This document shows, piece by piece, positions 5,910 to 13,794 of a DNA stretch of 22,390 nucleotides (position 1 is the stretch's first letter; each line of letters begins with the position of its first letter). This DNA is from a virus. Under the pieces are notes generated by a model. The model saw only the letters and a program-made list of their open reading frames with translations, did no database searches and was not told the DNA's origin. Where the stretch lies: positions 1-22,390 of the IMG/VR virus record IMGVR_UViG_3300025630_000066. One strand, 5' to 3'. The position numbers and the translations under genes were made by a program.

Positions 5910-6059
5910 ATGTACGACAGCAAGATGAAAAAGAAGGTATCCAAGGTCATGCGTGAGTACAAGTCTGGCAAGCTGGAATCTGGTTCTGGTGGCAAGGTTA
6001 AGAGTCGCAAGCAGGCCGTAGCCATTGCCATGTCTGAAGCGGGGTACAAGAAGAAATGA
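5910..6059 (+). CDS. Small basic protein, DUF6496-like
   Basis: The 49-aa frame starts at ATG 5910 with AGGGG 6 nt upstream and ends at TGA 6057-6059. The sequence KKKVSKVMREYKSGKLESGS followed by KVKSRKQAVAIAMSEAGYKKK matches the short DUF6496-type proteins common in phages and bacteria ('KVMREFK.GKL.SGS...V..RKQAIAIALSEA'). It has 15 basic and 4 acidic residues. Function of the family is not established; nucleic acid binding is plausible from charge. It overlaps the next gene by ATGA and is the first of three small basic proteins before the portal gene. Confidence 0.8.
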   Translation: MYDSKMKKKVSKVMREYKSGKLESGSGGKVKSRKQAVAIAMSEAGYKKK

Positions 6060-6214
6060 AAGAAAAAGAGGTTTGGGATAAAGACAGGCCAAAGGGTTTG
6101 GGTAAGCCCAAGCAGTTGTCGAAGATGCAGAAGGCAGCGGCAAAGGCGATGGCAAAGAAGGCAGGCCGCCCCTACCCCAACCTTGTTGACAATATGAGGG
6201 CTGCACAGAAGTGA
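6056..6214 (+). CDS. Small basic protein with KAGRPYPNLVDNMRAA motif
   Basis: The 52-aa product starts at ATG 6056, overlapping the upstream TGA, and ends at TGA 6212-6214. The core KPKQLSKMQKAAAKAMAKKA and the ending GRPYPNLVDNMRAAQK are typical of a small protein found in many phages and prophages near head genes. It carries 15 basic and 5 acidic residues. No function is known to me for the family; DNA binding or capsid association is inferred from charge and position. It overlaps the following gene, whose GTG start lies within AAGTGA. Confidence 0.8.
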   Translation: MKEKEVWDKDRPKGLGKPKQLSKMQKAAAKAMAKKAGRPYPNLVDNMRAAQK

Positions 6215-6795
6215 CCATTACAGTCACCAGGGAGTCGCTGACCACCGAGACCCGACACGCCTCGCCGAGCTTTGGCAAGCGTGATGGTACTCAGGTGCTG
6301 GTGGACTATTCCGAGCCATTGCCAATCATTGATATTAATCATTACCGCCTGCATGAGGGCAGGGCATTTATTGCTTATTACTTGCAGAATGGTGTATCAC
6401 CACTGGCCGATAATGCCAGCATTAACATTGCCATTGCAGCCAATGCAGGCTATTACCCCCACCTAACGGTTAGCGCATTTTGTGGTGGTGATTCAACGCT
6501 GTTTATTTATGAGTCGGCAACCGCATCAGGCGGCACAGCATTTACGCCGATCAATCGCAACCGTAATAGCCTGACCACCAGCAATGTGGCCATGACGATC
6601 AACCCGACTGTGACTAGCACAGGCACCGAGTTGTTTGAAGAGTTTTTGCCTGGTGGTGTTAAGAAGAAAGCGGGTGGCGGTGGCGGTGATGCGCTTGAGT
6701 ATGTGATCAAGCCATTAACGAATTATCTAATTCGCCTGACCAATATTTCTGGTTCGGCGCAAACGGCTGAAATTATGTTGGAGTGGTACGAATGA
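6211..6795 (+). CDS. Virion protein, probable head decoration or head-fibre type, beta-rich
   Basis: The product is 194 aa from GTG 6211, overlapping the upstream stop by four bases. The protein is rich in beta-type sequence: HYRLHEGRAFIAYYL, NIAIAANAGYYPHLTVSAFCGGDSTLFIYE, PINRNRNSLTTSN and LTNYLIRLTNISGSAQTAEIMLEWYE. These blocks recur in a family of phage structural proteins encoded beside portal and capsid genes. A KKKAGGGGG segment (about residues 151-160) looks like a flexible loop. No catalytic motif is visible. Candidate roles are capsid decoration or a short head fibre; the exact position in the particle is not deducible. The stop overlaps the next start as ATGA. Confidence 0.6.
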   Translation: MTITVTRESLTTETRHASPSFGKRDGTQVLVDYSEPLPIIDINHYRLHEGRAFIAYYLQNGVSPLADNASINIAIAANAGYYPHLTVSAFCGGDSTLFIYESATASGGTAFTPINRNRNSLTTSNVAMTINPTVTSTGTELFEEFLPGGVKKKAGGGGGDALEYVIKPLTNYLIRLTNISGSAQTAEIMLEWYE

Positions 6796-7118
6796 GTGAG
6801 CCAATCAAAGATCCCAAAGGTGGGCTGACTGCTGCTGGCCGTAAGTATTTCAAACGCAAGGAAGGGGCAAACCTCAAGCCTGGCGTTCAGGGAGCTGCTG
6901 ACACTCCTGAGAAGATGAAAAGGAAGGGGTCTTTCCTTACGCGGTTTTACACAAATCCCAGCGGGCCTTTGACCAAAGACAATGGTGAGCCTACCCGCCT
7001 CGCACTGGCAGCAAGAGCCTGGGGGGAGTCAGCTCCCACAGATCGATCTGCTGCCGCTCGACTGGCCGCTAAAGGCCGCAACCTGTTGAAACGCTACGAG
7101 GCGAAAAAGAATGGATGA
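6792..7118 (+). CDS. DUF6321-like small basic protein
   Basis: The product is 108 aa from ATG 6792, which overlaps the previous TGA; an earlier GTG at 6783 would only add three residues. The sequence KDPKGGLTAAGRKYFKRKEG, NLKPGVQGAADTPEKMKRKG, SFLTRFYTNPSGPL, GEPTRLALAARAWGE and AAKGRNLLKRY matches DUF6321-type phage proteins along its full length. It has about 24 basic and 10 acidic residues. The GxTxxGR and RRxSFL-like blocks are conserved in the family, but no reaction is known. Being directly upstream of, and overlapping, the portal gene points to a head or DNA-associated role, which is inference. Confidence 0.8.
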   Translation: MSEPIKDPKGGLTAAGRKYFKRKEGANLKPGVQGAADTPEKMKRKGSFLTRFYTNPSGPLTKDNGEPTRLALAARAWGESAPTDRSAAARLAAKGRNLLKRYEAKKNG

Positions 7119-8733
7119 AATTTTAGACAAAGGCTATATGGGCAAACGCTTAAGCCCTGACGATATCGTGCGTAGGGCCGAGACTGCCCAGCGCCGAAAA
7201 GATCAATTTGAGGATCTGTACCGGGATGCCTATGAGTTTGCGCTTCCACAGCGCCAGCTCTACGGTTACTGGGAAGGCAATAGCCAGGGCCAGAAGAAGA
7301 TGACCCGAGTCTTTGACTCCACGGCTATCACCTCAACGCAGCGTTTTGCCAACCGCTTGCAGTCTGGCATTTTCCCGCCACAGCGTAAGTGGTGCAGGCT
7401 TGAGCCTGGCACCGATATACCGCGAGACCGCATTGGCCAGACTCAGGCCATCCTCGATGCGTATAACGAAAAGATGTTCGCCGTGCTGAAGCAGTCCAAC
7501 TTTGACATTGCCATTGGCGAGTTCTTGCTTGACCTGGCTGTTGGTACTGCTGGAATGCTTGTTCTGCCTGGCGATGATGTTGCTCCGATCAACTTTATCC
7601 CCGTGCCCATGTTCCTGATCTCCTATGAGGAAGGTGCTAATGGCCAGGTTGATAAGGTCTTCCGCAAGCTGCGGATGAAGGGCGAAGCAATTGTTCAGCA
7701 ATGGCCAGATGCCAAGATGCCCATTGAGGTATCGCAGCGCATCGAGCAGAAGCCTACCGATGAGGTGGAGCTGCTAGAGGCCACCATTTATGATCCAGAC
7801 CGTGGCGATTGGTGCTATCACATTCTTGATAAGGCAACGAAGCAAGAGTTGGTCTATCGCCGGTACAACGGCAACCCCTGGGTCATCTCACGTTATATGA
7901 AGGTGGCCGGTGAGATCTATGGCCGTGGCCCACTGCTGACAGCTCTGCCCGACATCAAGACGCTCAATAAGACTCTGGAGCTGTTGCTTAAGAATGCCAG
8001 CTTGGCTGTTGCCGGGGTCTATACCGCCGCCGATGACGGGGTGCTAAACCCACAGACCGTGAAGATCTTGCCGGGTGCGATTATTCCTGTGGCCAGGAAT
8101 GGTGGCCCCCAAGGCGAGAGTCTGCGCCCATTGCCCCGCTCGGGTGACTTCAATGTCAGCCAGATTGTGATTAACGATCTGCGCCAAAACATTAAGCGTG
8201 TCTTACTTGATGAGTCTTTGCCACCTGACAACATGAGCGCCAGGTCAGCCACCGAGGTGGTGGAGCGCATGAAAGAGCTAGCCCAGAATCTGGGGTCAGC
8301 CTTTGGGCGCTTGATCAATGAGACCATGGTGCCGCTGGTGGGCAGAATTCTCCAGGTTATGGATGAGCGTGGGCTGATCGATATGCCTCTGCGGGTCAAT
8401 GGCCTGGAGGTTAAGGTTGCGCCTGTTGCGCCGCTGGCCATGGCTCAAAACATGGAAGAAATTAATTCAATCATGCAGTTTATGCAGATCACTGCGGCCA
8501 TGGGTAATGAGGGTCAGCTTGCTCTGAAGACGGGTGATGTCATTGACTTTATTGGTGACAAGCTCGGGGTGCCTGCATCTGTTCGGACAACTGCCGTGGA
8601 GAGGGCGTTCATTATCGAGCAGCAGCGCCAATTGATGATGCAAGACCAGGCCATGATGTCCATGGCTGGCCAGCAAGAAGCAGTCGCAGCAAACCAAGAA
8701 GCAGCAATCGCTCCGCAACAACCTATGGGGTAA
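7111..8733 (+). CDS. Head-tail connector (portal) protein, T7 gp8-like
   Basis: The 540-aa product forms the ring at the capsid vertex through which DNA enters and leaves and onto which the tail is built. Length is close to T7 gp8. The N-terminus (RRAETAQRRKDQFEDLYRDA, then FALPQR and FDSTAITSTQRFANRLQSGIFPP) is typical of podovirus connectors, as are YGRGPLLTALPDIKTLNKTLE and LPPDNMSARSATEVVERMKE in the second half. The C-terminal end after about residue 500 is Met/Gln/Ala-rich (MMQDQAMMSMAGQQEAVAAN), likely a disordered or barrel-lining helix. The start ATG 7111 overlaps the DUF6321-like gene by eight bases, so the two are translationally linked. Confidence 0.95.
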   Translation: MDEILDKGYMGKRLSPDDIVRRAETAQRRKDQFEDLYRDAYEFALPQRQLYGYWEGNSQGQKKMTRVFDSTAITSTQRFANRLQSGIFPPQRKWCRLEPGTDIPRDRIGQTQAILDAYNEKMFAVLKQSNFDIAIGEFLLDLAVGTAGMLVLPGDDVAPINFIPVPMFLISYEEGANGQVDKVFRKLRMKGEAIVQQWPDAKMPIEVSQRIEQKPTDEVELLEATIYDPDRGDWCYHILDKATKQELVYRRYNGNPWVISRYMKVAGEIYGRGPLLTALPDIKTLNKTLELLLKNASLAVAGVYTAADDGVLNPQTVKILPGAIIPVARNGGPQGESLRPLPRSGDFNVSQIVINDLRQNIKRVLLDESLPPDNMSARSATEVVERMKELAQNLGSAFGRLINETMVPLVGRILQVMDERGLIDMPLRVNGLEVKVAPVAPLAMAQNMEEINSIMQFMQITAAMGNEGQLALKTGDVIDFIGDKLGVPASVRTTAVERAFIIEQQRQLMMQDQAMMSMAGQQEAVAANQEAAIAPQQPMG

Positions 8734-8736
8734 TCA

Positions 8737-8994
8737 ATGCCAGGATGGGATGAAATAGAAGAAATGACCGGGGAGGGGAAACCCCATAGCAAGAATGACG
8801 ATACAAACAAACTGATTCTCAGGGTATTCGCTACCGAGGATGGCCAGAGGTTGATGGCCTGGTGGCGTGAGAATCTGCTGGAGCAACCCGTTGCCGTGCC
8901 GGGAAGCAGCTCGGATTTTGCGTTCTACCGTGAAGGTCAGAACAGCGTGATCCGAGACTTAGAAGCGCGGATCAAAAGAGCGAGGAACTTATGA
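8737..8994 (+). CDS. Bbp19-like phage protein
   Basis: The product is 85 aa, starting 3 nt after the portal stop. The central and C-terminal parts, ILRVFATEDGQRLMAWWREN and FAFYREGQNSVIRDLEARI, fit the Bbp19-like domain ('F.t..G..vL..L.......  f..REGqr.lv..I'), a small helical protein usually encoded between portal and scaffold in podoviruses. Its role is not known; position suggests head assembly or connector function. The stop overlaps the start of the scaffold gene (TTATGA). Confidence 0.8.
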   Translation: MPGWDEIEEMTGEGKPHSKNDDTNKLILRVFATEDGQRLMAWWRENLLEQPVAVPGSSSDFAFYREGQNSVIRDLEARIKRARNL

Positions 8995-9755
8995 GCGAAG
9001 AGCAACAAGTCGAGCCTAGCGAACCCGCTGGCCTACTCGATACAGCAGCACCCGAGGAGGCTCAAGCGAGTTCTGAACCAGAGGCAATTGAACACCGATC
9101 AGCAGAGTCAATACCCGAGGATGAGCCACTGGAGCGCCCAGACTGGTGGCCTGAGAATTTCTGGCGCAAAGAGGAAAACGAACCAGATTTAGAGGCTATT
9201 GCCAAGTCTTGGACTGACATGAGGAAGATAGTCAGCCAAGGCAAGCATAAGGCACCGCCCGATGGGAACTATGACACCGCAGTCTTTGGTGCCAACTTTA
9301 ACGATGATCCTTTGGCCCCAACCGTTCTAGACTGGGCTAAAGAGCATGGCATTAGCCAGATGGCCTTTGATGACTTGATTCAAAAGGTGCAGTCGGTAGC
9401 AGGCGAGCTGACACCCCAGGGGCCAAGCGTTGAAGAGGAAATGAAATACCTTGGGCCAAATGCATCAGCCAAGATCAATTCCATGGTCAATTGGGCCAGA
9501 GGCATGGTAAACAAGGGGATATTCTCCCCAGAGGATTTTGAGGAGTTTAAGGTTGCCGGTGGCACGGCCAAAGGCCTCAATATGTTGATGAAGCTGCGCT
9601 CCACCTATGAGGGCAAGATGCCGATTGAATCCCAGCCGGTTGAGGGTGGCGAGTCAGATGACGAGCTGCGAGCAATGATCAACGAGCAGTTTTACACTGA
9701 CCCGGTCTATCGAGCCAAGGTTGAGAGAAAGTTTTACCAGCGTTACAAAGAATAA
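8991..9755 (+). CDS. Capsid assembly scaffolding protein (T7 gp9-like)
   Basis: The 254-aa product acts inside the prohead to shape the shell and is removed before or during packaging. ATG 8991 overlaps the previous stop and has AGGAA just upstream. Residues 1-50 are acidic and disordered. Then come RPDWWPENFWRKEENEPDLE and AIAKSWTDMRK, the 'PE.FW...... la.sy..l' pattern of podovirus scaffolds. The middle is helical, and the C-terminus FYTDPVYRAKVERKFYQRYKE is short, basic and aromatic, as expected for the part that contacts the capsid protein. It precedes the major capsid gene, with a terminator and a promoter in between, so scaffold and capsid amounts can be set separately. Confidence 0.85.
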   Translation: MSEEQQVEPSEPAGLLDTAAPEEAQASSEPEAIEHRSAESIPEDEPLERPDWWPENFWRKEENEPDLEAIAKSWTDMRKIVSQGKHKAPPDGNYDTAVFGANFNDDPLAPTVLDWAKEHGISQMAFDDLIQKVQSVAGELTPQGPSVEEEMKYLGPNASAKINSMVNWARGMVNKGIFSPEDFEEFKVAGGTAKGLNMLMKLRSTYEGKMPIESQPVEGGESDDELRAMINEQFYTDPVYRAKVERKFYQRYKE

Positions 9756-9782
9756 TTTCTCCTCCCCCCTGCCTAGGGGTTT

Positions 9783-9809
9783 ACCCGGCCTAGTGCCGGG
9801 TATTTTTTT
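9783..9809 (+). terminator. Rho-independent terminator after scaffold gene
   Basis: ACCCGGC at 9783-9789 and GCCGGGT at 9795-9801 form a perfect 7-bp GC-rich stem with a 5-nt loop, followed by A and seven T at 9803-9809. It lies 27 bp after the scaffold stop and directly before a promoter, so it separates transcription of the upstream block from that of the capsid. Confidence 0.92.
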
Positions 9810-9812
9810 GTC

Positions 9813-9842
9813 TTGCATTTTTAAATAGTCTTGTCCTATAAT
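9813..9842 (+). promoter_or_regulatory. Sigma70-type promoter of the capsid gene
   Basis: TTGCAT at 9813-9818 (TTGACA, 4 of 6) and a perfect TATAAT at 9837-9842 are separated by 18 bp. Transcription would begin near 9849. It sits immediately after a strong terminator and about 150 bp before the major capsid gene. This shows that host sigma70 RNA polymerase probably transcribes the most abundant gene, in contrast with T7, where a phage polymerase does so. Confidence 0.75.
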
Positions 9843-9848
9843 CGGGGC

Positions 9849-9990
9849 AAGGCTAATTCAGATATCCTATCTGAACCCTGACATGGTGGTAGACCACCGG
9901 CTGGCAACCTACTGCAAGCTCTAGGCCCGGGTGACCGGCTAACCGAATGCGAAAAGTTTATCTCTATCAACTTTTTGAAAGGCATTACAA
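9849..9990 (+). ncRNA. Structured 5' leader RNA of the capsid mRNA
   Basis: The leader is about 142 nt from the predicted start site to the capsid ATG. It contains three clear hairpins. TTCAGATA/TATCTGAA (9857-9864 with 9868-9875) is a perfect 8-bp stem. GGTGG/CCACC (9885-9889 with 9894-9898) has a TAGA loop. AAAAGTT/AACTTTT (9952-9958 with 9969-9975) ends right before the ribosome site GAAAGG (9977-9982). The heptamer ACCGGCT occurs twice (9896-9902, 9934-9940), with CCTA/TAGG pairing possible between them. No known riboswitch class is matched. It may stabilise the abundant capsid mRNA, tune its translation, or act as a processed RNA. Confidence 0.6.
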
Positions 9991-10833
9991 ATGGCTATCA
10001 ATCTAAGCACAGCCTTTGTGACCCTGTTCGATGCCGAGGTTAAGCAGGCCTACCAAGCTGAAGCCATGCTCCGCGGCGCGATTCGGGTTCGTTCTGGCGT
10101 TGAAGGTTCTACCTATAAATTCCCTAAGATCGGCAAAGGTGTCGCACAAGTTCGCGTCCCCCAGACCGATGTTGCTCCGCTCAATGTTACCTATGGCCAG
10201 ATCACTGTAACCCTGGCTGACTACATTGCTGCTGAGTATTCGGACATTTTCATGCAGCAGAAGGTCAACTTTGACGAGCGCCGTGAGCTTGTTCAGGTTG
10301 TTTCTAAGGCCATTGGCCGCCGTCAAGACCAGATTATCCTTGACGCTCTTTCTGCTTCCAGCACTTCATTGACCGTGTCCAATGACATTGGTGGTACTGA
10401 CACCAACCTCAATGTGGCTAAGTTGCGTGAAGCCAAGCGTTTGCTTGATGCCAACAATGTCCCCATGGATGGTCGTCATATCATCATCCACGCTGATAGC
10501 CTGTCTTCGCTCTTAGGCGAGACCTCGGTAACCAGTGCAGACTTCAATACGGTTAAGGCTCTTGTGTCTGGTGAAGTGAATACCTTCCTTGGTTTCACCT
10601 TCCACACTATGGGTGACCGTGCTGAAGGTGGCTTGCCCATCGATGGTTCCAGTGACCGCACCCTCTACGCATTCCACAAGGATGCAATCGGTATGGCCGA
10701 GGGAATTGCACCTAAGACCGAGATCAACTATGTGCCCGAGAAGACTTCCTTCTTGGTTGCATCGATGTTCTCTGCTGGGTCTTCGGCCATTGATGACGAG
10801 GGTATTGTCAAAATCACTTGCCGTGAATCGTAA
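9991..10833 (+). CDS. Major capsid protein
   Basis: The 280-aa product is the shell subunit, a compact HK97-fold protein shorter than T7 gp10A. The N-terminus AINLSTAFVTLFDAEVKQAY and the segments YKFPKIGKGVAQVR, YIAAEYSDIFMQQKVNFDER and GRRQDQIILDAL are typical of podovirus capsid proteins (N-arm, E-loop and spine helix). DGRHIIIHADSLSSLL and the later FLGFTFHTMGDRAEGG belong to the A-domain. ATG 9991 has GAAAGG 8 nt upstream. The gene has its own promoter and leader and shares a transcript with the next small gene up to the terminator at 11142. Codon use is biased to GGT/GTT/TCT types, as expected for a highly expressed gene. Confidence 0.93.
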   Translation: MAINLSTAFVTLFDAEVKQAYQAEAMLRGAIRVRSGVEGSTYKFPKIGKGVAQVRVPQTDVAPLNVTYGQITVTLADYIAAEYSDIFMQQKVNFDERRELVQVVSKAIGRRQDQIILDALSASSTSLTVSNDIGGTDTNLNVAKLREAKRLLDANNVPMDGRHIIIHADSLSSLLGETSVTSADFNTVKALVSGEVNTFLGFTFHTMGDRAEGGLPIDGSSDRTLYAFHKDAIGMAEGIAPKTEINYVPEKTSFLVASMFSAGSSAIDDEGIVKITCRES

Positions 10834-10844
10834 GGAGAACTGAA

Positions 10845-11123
10845 ATGGCTTTTTCATCTACTGGTTGGACGGTCGTTTCGGCGGCAAAGCGGGGACAGGC
10901 TCCCTCGATCTATGCTTACAAGACGACTGACGCGATTGCTGATGTCAATACGGCAGGCTACTTCAACAACCTGTCTGACACGCTGCAAGTTGGCGATCTC
11001 ATTTACTGCGTAACTTCTACCGGCAGCACCGCTGTCTGCACACTCACTCAAGTTCTTAGTAATGCGAGTGGTGTCGTGGATGTCGCAGATGGCACCACGC
11101 TTGCTGCAACTGACGGAGATTAA
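10845..11123 (+). CDS. Small head-associated beta protein, probable decoration protein
   Basis: The product is 92 aa, 11 bp after the capsid gene, with AAGGAG upstream of ATG 10845. The sequence APSIYAYKTTDAIADVNTAG, YFNNLSDTLQVGDLIYCVTS and the ending VVDVADGTTLAATDGD matches a small beta domain found after capsid genes in many phages, alone or fused to other virion proteins. It is thought to be a structural protein; decoration of the capsid is the best guess. It shares promoter and terminator with the capsid gene, so both are expected at high copy. Confidence 0.7.
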   Translation: MAFSSTGWTVVSAAKRGQAPSIYAYKTTDAIADVNTAGYFNNLSDTLQVGDLIYCVTSTGSTAVCTLTQVLSNASGVVDVADGTTLAATDGD

Positions 11124-11141
11124 TCGCAGTTTGTAGGACAT

Positions 11142-11175
11142 GGCCAGCTTTCGGGGTTCTCGGAAGCTGGCCTTT
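11142..11175 (+). terminator. Hairpin terminator between head and tail genes
   Basis: GGCCAGCTT at 11142-11150 is perfectly complementary to AAGCTGGCC at 11164-11172, extended by a G-U and a C-G pair. It is followed by TTTAT. The stem is strong but the T-run short, so it is likely a partial terminator that lets some transcripts into the tail and core genes. No promoter was seen between it and the next gene, which supports read-through. Confidence 0.7.
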
Positions 11176-11194
11176 ATCACATTGAGGGGTTGTT

Positions 11195-11809
11195 ATGGCA
11201 GCGGGTGATACCGGCGTTTCAATCTGTTCAGACGCACTAATTCTCTTGGGCGCAAAGCCCATTTCGTCATTTAATGACGGGACAGACGAGGCAAACGCTG
11301 CGGATCGGTTGTACCCAGATGTTAGGGATTCTTCCCTGATGATGTACCCATGGTCGTTTGCCTATAAGAAGCTCAAGCTCTCACGCTTGGTTACCGAGCC
11401 TGTCAGCGAGTGGGAATACGAATATCAATTGCCAGGTGATCGCCTGGGCAATCCAAGGGCAGTCTTTAAAAGCAATAACTCTAGAGAGCGCCCCATGAAA
11501 GAGTGGGAAATTCTCGGCGATAAGTTAATGACCAATGAGGAAGAGGTCTACATTGACTACCCTTACCAAACCCCAGAATTTGCAATGCCCCAGTATTTTG
11601 TGCAGTTGCTCAAGTACCAGATGGCCTGGCATCTTGCTTACCCAATTACAGAGCAGTCTGAGAAGACACAATACTGGCAGCAAGTTGCTTTAGGTACGCC
11701 AGGCGAGAATGGTCGCGGTGGTTACTTTAGGCAGGCCATGAGCATGGATAGCCAGGGCCAACCGAGCCAGGTGATTGAAGACTATGCATTGAGTGCTATT
11801 CGCTTCTAA
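11195..11809 (+). CDS. Tail tubular protein A (T7 gp11-like)
   Basis: The 204-aa product is close to T7 gp11 in length. It forms the adaptor ring between portal and nozzle. ATG 11195 has GAGGGG upstream. The N-terminus SICSDALILLGAKPISSFND, followed by the Asp/Glu-rich turn and LYPDVRDSSLMMYPWSFA, is the classical gp11 signature, as is YEYQLPGDRL and the late QLLKYQMAWHLAYPIT helix. It overlaps the gp12-like gene by one base (TAATG), which gives coupled production of the two tail-tube parts. Confidence 0.93.
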   Translation: MAAGDTGVSICSDALILLGAKPISSFNDGTDEANAADRLYPDVRDSSLMMYPWSFAYKKLKLSRLVTEPVSEWEYEYQLPGDRLGNPRAVFKSNNSRERPMKEWEILGDKLMTNEEEVYIDYPYQTPEFAMPQYFVQLLKYQMAWHLAYPITEQSEKTQYWQQVALGTPGENGRGGYFRQAMSMDSQGQPSQVIEDYALSAIRF

Positions 11810-13794
11810 TGGCTCGCTTCATTGACTTCCAAACGAACTTCTCAACGGGGGAGCTTGATCCTCTGTTGCGTGGTCGTGTCGATCTCGCGCAGTACAACAA
11901 TGCCCTGGCCAAGGCTACTAATGTCATTGTGCAGCCCCAGGGTGGTATTAAGCGTAGACCTGGTAGCCGGTACATTGCAGAGCTACCCAATACGGGTTCT
12001 GAATCTGCAGGCAACGGGGTGCGCCTGGTGCCGTTTGAGTTCTCTGTTGATGACAGCTATATGCTGTGTTTTGTCCACCAGCGTATGTATGTCATCAAAG
12101 ATCGGACGGTCATTGCCAACATCAATGGATCGGGCAATAGCTATCTGACGATCTCATCAATTACATCGTCAATGCTCGATGGTTTGAATTTTACTCAGAG
12201 TGCTGACACATTGATTTTGGTACACCCAGATCTAGCGCCGATTACGATTGTGCGCGGTGCTACTGATGCAGACTGGACTGCTACGGCCATTACCTTTAAT
12301 TCTGTGCCGCAGTATGCATTTTCGTTTAGTGTCAGCAATCCAGCAGCAGCTCTGACACCATCTGCCACTTCTGGAAATATCACACTAACGGCCAGCGCCT
12401 CAGTGTTCTCAGCGTCTGATGTTGGCCAATACATCAATGTTACGCCGCAAGGCAGGCTGCGAATTGTCACCTATACATCAGGCACAGCAGTTAATGTTGT
12501 GGCCGAATACCCACTGTTTAACACCTTTACCATTGCCCAGAATGACTGGGAGCTGGAAGCCGGCTATGAGGATGTCTGGTCAGTCAGTCGAGGCTGGCCA
12601 CGCACCGTTACATTCCATGAGGGCCGGCTCTTTTTTGGTGGTTCAAAATCCAGACCGTCCACCATCTGGGCTTCTAAGATTGGCCTCTTCTTTGACTTTG
12701 CTCCAGAAGAAAATCTGGATGACGATGCGATTGAGGCAACGCTAGATACTAATCAGCTCAATACCATCACGGCCATTGTCTCGGGCCGAGACTTTCAGTG
12801 CTTCACAACTGGTGGCGAGTTTTATGTGCCGCAGACTGGCACCGAGCCTATCACGCCCACCACCTTTACCTTTAAGGCTGTTAGTCGTAATGGCATGAAA
12901 CCAGACACTACCGTGCAGGCTTTAGAGTCTGGGTCGGTATTCATTCAGCGCCAGGGTAAAAGTCTGAATGAGTTCTTGTTCTCTGACACGCAGCTCACCT
13001 ATGTGACCCAAAAGATTTCGCTGCTTGCCGGCCATTTGCTTAAAGGGCCGCACCGCATTAGCCTGCTGCGCTCCACGGCCAGTGACCAGGCAGATCTGCT
13101 TTACCTAGTCAATGAGGATGATGGCTCCATTGCGCTCTTCTCGATCTTGCGTAGTCAGAACATTGTGGCACCGTCTGAGCTGATAACTGATGGCGAATTC
13201 CTTGATGTTGCCACCGATGTTGTCGATGTCTACACTGTGACCAAGCGCACATTTAACAGCACCAACAAGTACTTTATTGAAGTCTTTTGTGAGCAATGCT
13301 TTACAGATTGCGCTTTCACTGGTGCATCTGCTGGCGGCGCGACAAGCCTGCCGCATGAGGGTGCCACGCTCAATGTCATCTGCGATGGGGTGCCCCAGGG
13401 TGATGAGGTTGTCAGCTCTGGTGCCGTGCTGTTTGATCGTGAATCAACCACGAGTTACGAGGTGGGCCTGCCCATGACGGTTTATGTACAGACCATGCCA
13501 GCCGAATTAAATTTGCAGAGTGGCACAAGGACTGGGTTTAAGAAGCGTATTGCCCAGGTCAATGCTGTTGTCTTTGAGACCCAGCACATAAACATTAATG
13601 ACCAGATCGTGCCATTTAGAAACTTTGACAATCCTTTGCTTGACGATCCAGTGCCAACCTTTACCGGCATTAAGCGCCTGGATGGGACGCTGGGTTATAG
13701 CCGAGAGGCAGCGATTACTGTGCAACAGACCTTGCCATTGAAAATGACTTTACTCAGCCTGGAATGCAAGCTGGCTGTACACCAAGGAACTTAA
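11809..13794 (+). CDS. Tail tubular protein B (T7 gp12-like nozzle)
   Basis: The 661-aa product forms the hexameric tail nozzle. The N-terminus FIDFQTNFSTGELDPLLRGR, DLAQYNNALAKATNVIVQPQ and GGIKRRPGSRYIAEL is diagnostic of the gp12 family. The central part is beta-rich with VWSVSRGWPRTVTFHEGRLF, FGGSKSRPSTIWASKIG, and TTGGEFYVPQT, typical propeller segments. It is shorter than T7 gp12, as is usual in environmental podoviruses. The start codon shares its first base with the stop of the gp11-like gene, and the next gene starts directly after its stop. Confidence 0.93.
   Translation: MARFIDFQTNFSTGELDPLLRGRVDLAQYNNALAKATNVIVQPQGGIKRRPGSRYIAELPNTGSESAGNGVRLVPFEFSVDDSYMLCFVHQRMYVIKDRTVIANINGSGNSYLTISSITSSMLDGLNFTQSADTLILVHPDLAPITIVRGATDADWTATAITFNSVPQYAFSFSVSNPAAALTPSATSGNITLTASASVFSASDVGQYINVTPQGRLRIVTYTSGTAVNVVAEYPLFNTFTIAQNDWELEAGYEDVWSVSRGWPRTVTFHEGRLFFGGSKSRPSTIWASKIGLFFDFAPEENLDDDAIEATLDTNQLNTITAIVSGRDFQCFTTGGEFYVPQTGTEPITPTTFTFKAVSRNGMKPDTTVQALESGSVFIQRQGKSLNEFLFSDTQLTYVTQKISLLAGHLLKGPHRISLLRSTASDQADLLYLVNEDDGSIALFSILRSQNIVAPSELITDGEFLDVATDVVDVYTVTKRTFNSTNKYFIEVFCEQCFTDCAFTGASAGGATSLPHEGATLNVICDGVPQGDEVVSSGAVLFDRESTTSYEVGLPMTVYVQTMPAELNLQSGTRTGFKKRIAQVNAVVFETQHININDQIVPFRNFDNPLLDDPVPTFTGIKRLDGTLGYSREAAITVQQTLPLKMTLLSLECKLAVHQGT

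Noticed and set aside
9885-9945. Resemblance of the capsid leader to an S-adenosylmethionine riboswitch (GGCAACC, CCGGGTGA)
   Set aside because: The partner segment GGTGCC and the usual P1/P2 layout are absent, and a capsid gene is not a logical target; only short words match.
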